A DNA stretch of 10,208 nt from positions 1-10,208 of the forward strand of contig JAOXYB010066456.1 of the NCBI GenBank assembly GCA_028565635.1, in the 5' to 3' direction. Under the pieces are notes generated by a model. It made no database searches, was not told the origin of the DNA, and saw only the letters and a list, made by a program, of their open reading frames with translations. The DNA comes from Phoronis ovalis (Eukaryota > Phoronida > Phoronidae). This document shows, piece by piece, positions 8,701-10,208 of the stretch; within the stretch, counting starts at the first letter, position 1; every line of letters starts with the position of its first letter. The position numbers and the translations under genes were made by a program.

Positions 8701-9503
8701 AAGAAAATTTTCACATCGTCACACGGCGCTATGCGTCAACCTTTTCAGAAACAGGTACATTGTTCGATATATCATATCAGGCTAAATAATATAACTATAA
8801 CATTTATAAACAGTTCATCTGTATACGTAATACGTACTCGCATACGGCGTCCATGTACCAACTTGAGCCAAAACCATTCCTGGGCACTACAACGATAAAA
8901 GACTTGTTATTTTTATTTATTGATAAAGAAGCTATTGGATTTTCAACAATTATTCTGTGAACTGATAAAATTTGTATAACAGTTTTAAAAAAACAAGATA
9001 AATTAATATTCAAGATTTCATTTTGAAAATTATAAAATTTCTTGAAACTGTGTTAAAACACTATGTTGCAAATTAAAAACTGACCGACTAATCCAAATAC
9101 GTTAATCAATTAAGTTTGTATTTACCCTTAAAATATCCACCTGTGCGTTTATTTGACTTTCAATCTTCCTTAATGGTAGGCGTTTAATAGAATATGTTTG
9201 GAAAACACGTTTAGTGTATTAATACGGTATTAACTGACCTATTTAATTCATAAATCTACGGTGGCATGTCGAAATGTCTGTCTATTAAAACATGGAAAGG
9301 TGTTATTCATAACTTTAAACCATATAGTCACCACATTATACTTACGGCACCAGATAGCGCCATTCCGATTCCTACAAGGAATGGTCCTAGCAAACTGGTG
9401 AGGATGCCTTTCTCTGCAAACGCGTCAACATATGTGTCTAAGGTTCTGTTGAAACGATCTTTAGTCGGAGGCAGTAACGATAAAACGACCAATACTATCT
9501 GAC
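5578..9503 (-). CDS. YeeE/YedE (TsuA-like) sulphur/thiosulfate transporter, seven exons, N-terminus missing
   Basis: This is a probable membrane permease of the YeeE/YedE 'sulphur transport' family; bacterial TsuA takes up thiosulfate. Exons, in coding order: 9503-9346, 8886-8838, 8437-8335, 7983-7869, 7574-7344, 7047-6896, 5713-5578. All introns are GT-AG and phases match at every junction, giving about 314 residues to TGA at 5580-5578. Hydrophobic segments fall near residues 2-11, 38-53, 70-92, 112-133, 159-177, 220-237, 249-268 and 277-300. Two signature loops mark the pseudo-symmetric halves: GIGMALSGACPGMVL (Cys54) and GARFGAGCTSGHGLSG (Cys268). In TsuA, conserved cysteines of such loops line the substrate path. 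The fragment opens inside a split codon, so at least one 5' exon with the first membrane segment is absent. Substrate and membrane location in this animal are inferred only. Family identity is strong from the second motif. Confidence 0.88.
6306..6369 (+). promoter_or_regulatory. CCAAT/TATA promoter-like array
   Basis: A CCAAT at 6306-6310 and an inverted one (GATTGG, 6329-6334) are followed, 24 nt on, by TATATATAAATA at 6358-6369. The spacing is that of a compact RNA polymerase II promoter. With a usual offset, transcription would start near 6385-6395, just before the ORF at 6418. TATA-like strings are common in A+T-rich introns, so this rests on the combination of elements. Confidence 0.35.
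6418..6534 (+). CDS. Possible small basic ORF (38 codons), unrecognised
   Basis: The ORF starts at ATG 6418 in the strong context GACCATGG and stops at TAA 6532-6534. The peptide begins MVKPRRYFKRYG and ends KHTFNRNY, with nine Lys/Arg and a single acidic residue. It lies 50 nt after a TATA-like sequence and inside an intron of the opposite-strand permease gene. I do not recognise a family. AAAAG|GTACGG inside it (after 6446) could serve as a splice donor, in which case this would be a first coding exon. It may equally be chance or a fragment of a mobile element. Confidence 0.25.
   Translation: MVKPRRYFKRYGTSIDLFRLITRVQTNPGTKHTFNRNY
6896..7047 (-). CDS. YeeE/YedE-like exon with GARFGAGCT signature
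   Basis: Minus-strand acceptor GCATTTCAG and donor ACAAG|GTAAAT; 152 nt, entered in phase 0 and left in phase 2. It encodes a helix (VIYMFGAVLGGAISALAS), then HPAAAFCGGFLMLTGARFGA and GCT; the next Ser is split by the intron. GARxGxGCTSGHG is the most diagnostic motif of the family. Confidence 0.9.
7344..7574 (-). CDS. YeeE/YedE-like exon, helix and GSSSAYV-like motif
   Basis: Minus-strand acceptor TTGTTACAG and donor GGCAG|GTAGGT; 231 nt, phase 0-0. It encodes ARAWPPFASGLIIGLLQIIV, then NDTLGGSSAYVTTVSQW and a polar amphipathic stretch ending CGLRNWWQ. The helix start WPPFASGLIIGLLQ and the following G-S-S-A-Y segment are typical of the second half of YeeE/YedE proteins. Confidence 0.88.
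7869..7983 (-). CDS. YeeE/YedE-like exon, central helix
   Basis: Minus-strand acceptor TTATTTTTAG and donor GCA|GTGAGT; 115 nt. The first base completes Thr (AC+A). It encodes VFQKLKLPYASLAIPMSLLL and AAAIFCLEWFIPWSSELA, one long hydrophobic helix that ends the first half of the protein. Confidence 0.85.
8215..8276. repeat. Degenerate CCCTAA-like tract
   Basis: An intron segment contains several CCCTA and CTAAC words (8221-8232, 8239-8246, 8264-8270) spaced irregularly. It resembles a decayed telomere-like simple repeat. The units are too diverged to define a period. Confidence 0.3.
8335..8437 (-). CDS. YeeE/YedE-like exon, membrane segment
   Basis: Minus-strand acceptor ATGTTTTAG and donor CAAAC|GTAAGT; 103 nt, entered in phase 1 and left in phase 2. 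It encodes LTFVGGLVAAFCYGLIAPLI, a transmembrane helix, then a basic loop with KITKPKRPFMHQ, as expected for a cytosolic loop by the positive-inside rule. Confidence 0.85.
8838..8886 (-). CDS. YeeE/YedE-like 49-nt exon carrying CPG
   Basis: Minus-strand acceptor CGTTGTAG and donor GCGA|GTACGT. It encodes CPGMVLAQVGTWTPYA in the frame set by the exon before and leaves one base that joins TT of the next exon (Ile). A longer open frame over the same DNA (9013-8804) is in another frame and is spurious. The exon was found because the family motif GAxxPG required a Cys-Pro-Gly after SGA. Confidence 0.83.
9346..9503 (-). CDS. YeeE/YedE-like exon 1 of those visible
   Basis: Minus-strand acceptor TTTTTTCAG (9504-9505) and donor GCC|GTAAGT (9345-9344); 158 nt, entered in phase 1 and left in phase 0. 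It encodes a membrane segment (QIVLVVLSLL), a polar stretch (PPTKDRFNRTLDTYVDAFAEKG) and the start of the first pore-loop motif, LVGIGMALSGA. The Cys that follows in the family is on the next exon. Confidence 0.87.
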
Positions 9504-10208
9504 CTGAAAAAATTGAAACCAAATTAAATGTGTGGAATTCATGCTTTCGTGCGAGGCTATTTAAAGTATCTAGATACAGTATGTTTCCCGATATGGAGCA
9601 GAGATTAAAACGAAATACTTCCAGTTTTACTTCGATTTATCATTGTATTCGCTATTCTTTGTAAACACTGTTCGAAATAACGAACCACATCGTGAGCGTT
9701 CGATATTTAAAATATTTAGGCAAAAGTTTTCTTTGATTTACCTAAGTAAGAGAACTGAATGCGATGATGAGTATTCATATATTTTTAATTACTACGTCAT
9801 CATTTCACCGTAACAGTGTATATTTCGACGATACTAAGTTAATTATCTACTCAACATTTTACAAATTGCATGAGATGAAATCACTGATTCAAAATATAAC
9901 AATTTGTTATCTAACCATAGTGTATTACGTTCAAGTGTACAAATCAAACTATTAGAGGGCTACGCGGAAAAAACATTTATGAACATCCGCCTAAGATTAG
10001 AATTTTAGTACCTTTAAACTTCATAGTAGCAAACTTATCTTACATACTAATCCATACATTATGCTAATCACAAGATTCAAGTACATATGAAACAGTAGGC
10101 CCATTCAGACTTACGACTTAGAGCGCTTCAAAATAGAGCGCTTTATAATAATGCGCTTCAGCCTCTAGTGTGTACGCGATTAATTCGCTTCAAGAGCATT
10201 AAAATAAA
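9504..10208 (-). other. Upstream intron or 5' region of the YeeE/YedE-like gene
   Basis: The minus-strand exon ending at 9503 is entered in phase 1, so the gene continues upstream. I found no exon encoding the expected first membrane segment. Two very short Met-starting stretches with phase-compatible donors (ending at about 9740 and 10012) and a GTAAGT donor at 10114-10109 were seen but are not convincing. The remainder is A+T-rich without recognisable content except the 15-bp repeat at the end. Confidence 0.5.
10121..10165. repeat. 15-bp tandem repeat, three units
   Basis: GCGCTT recurs at exactly 15-bp spacing, starting at 10123, 10138 and 10153. The first two units (10121-10135, 10136-10150) differ at two positions; the third shares mainly TGCGCTTCA. 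A related TCGCTTCA lies at 10185-10192, out of register. Confidence 0.7.

Noticed and set aside
8804-9013. 69-codon minus-strand ORF over the 49-nt exon
   Set aside because: It is in a different frame from the family motif CPGMVLAQVG and runs through intron sequence on both sides.
9740-9777. Minus-strand ATG leading MNTHHRIQFSYL before a phase-1 donor (TTAG|GTAAAT)
   Set aside because: The phase fits the exon at 9503, but the peptide lacks the expected hydrophobic first segment and no promoter is evident. It stays a weak alternative start, as does the even shorter MKFK stretch at about 10012-10024.
10115-10208. Possible upstream permease exon before the GTAAGT donor at 10114-10109
   Set aside because: In the phase needed to join the exon at 9503, a stop codon lies only four codons upstream, and no convincing acceptor precedes it.

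Overview
The window is A+T-rich nuclear DNA from an animal. Two multi-exon genes with GT-AG introns lie tail to tail, and nothing in it looks bacterial. The plus-strand gene is the 3' end of striatin. Its C-terminus (for example LDSKTCVQEIT, HRKKFDESI, GADALAKVFI) reads like an invertebrate protein, most like arthropod striatin/Cka. I infer an invertebrate, perhaps an arthropod, but the window cannot fix the species.

Layout. 1-1027: intron sequence upstream of the first visible striatin exon. 1028-3099 (+): the last five striatin coding exons, encoding the C-terminal WD40 blades and the stop. 3100-5577: about 2.5 kb between the two stop codons, holding both 3' UTRs, several AATAAA signals, a perfect 10-bp-stem hairpin, a 33-bp tandem duplication and other short repeats. 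5578-9503 (-): seven coding exons of a polytopic membrane protein of the YeeE/YedE (TsuA, sulphur/thiosulfate transport) family. I rebuilt it by joining splice sites whose phases all agree; about 314 residues are visible and the N-terminal part is missing. Its last intron (5714-6895) is the longest and contains, on the plus strand, a CCAAT/TATA-like promoter followed by a 38-codon basic ORF in a strong start context. 9504-10208: upstream intron or 5' region with no convincing exon, ending in a short 15-bp tandem repeat.

The two genes have no evident functional link. Striatin is the scaffold and B'''-type subunit of the STRIPAK phosphatase-kinase complex; the other gene is a probable thiosulfate or sulphur-compound permease. 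The most interesting item is the permease: a family known mainly from bacteria, here split by at least six spliceosomal introns and sitting next to a conserved animal gene. It is therefore a resident gene and not contamination. Everything here is read by eye; no alignment or search was run.
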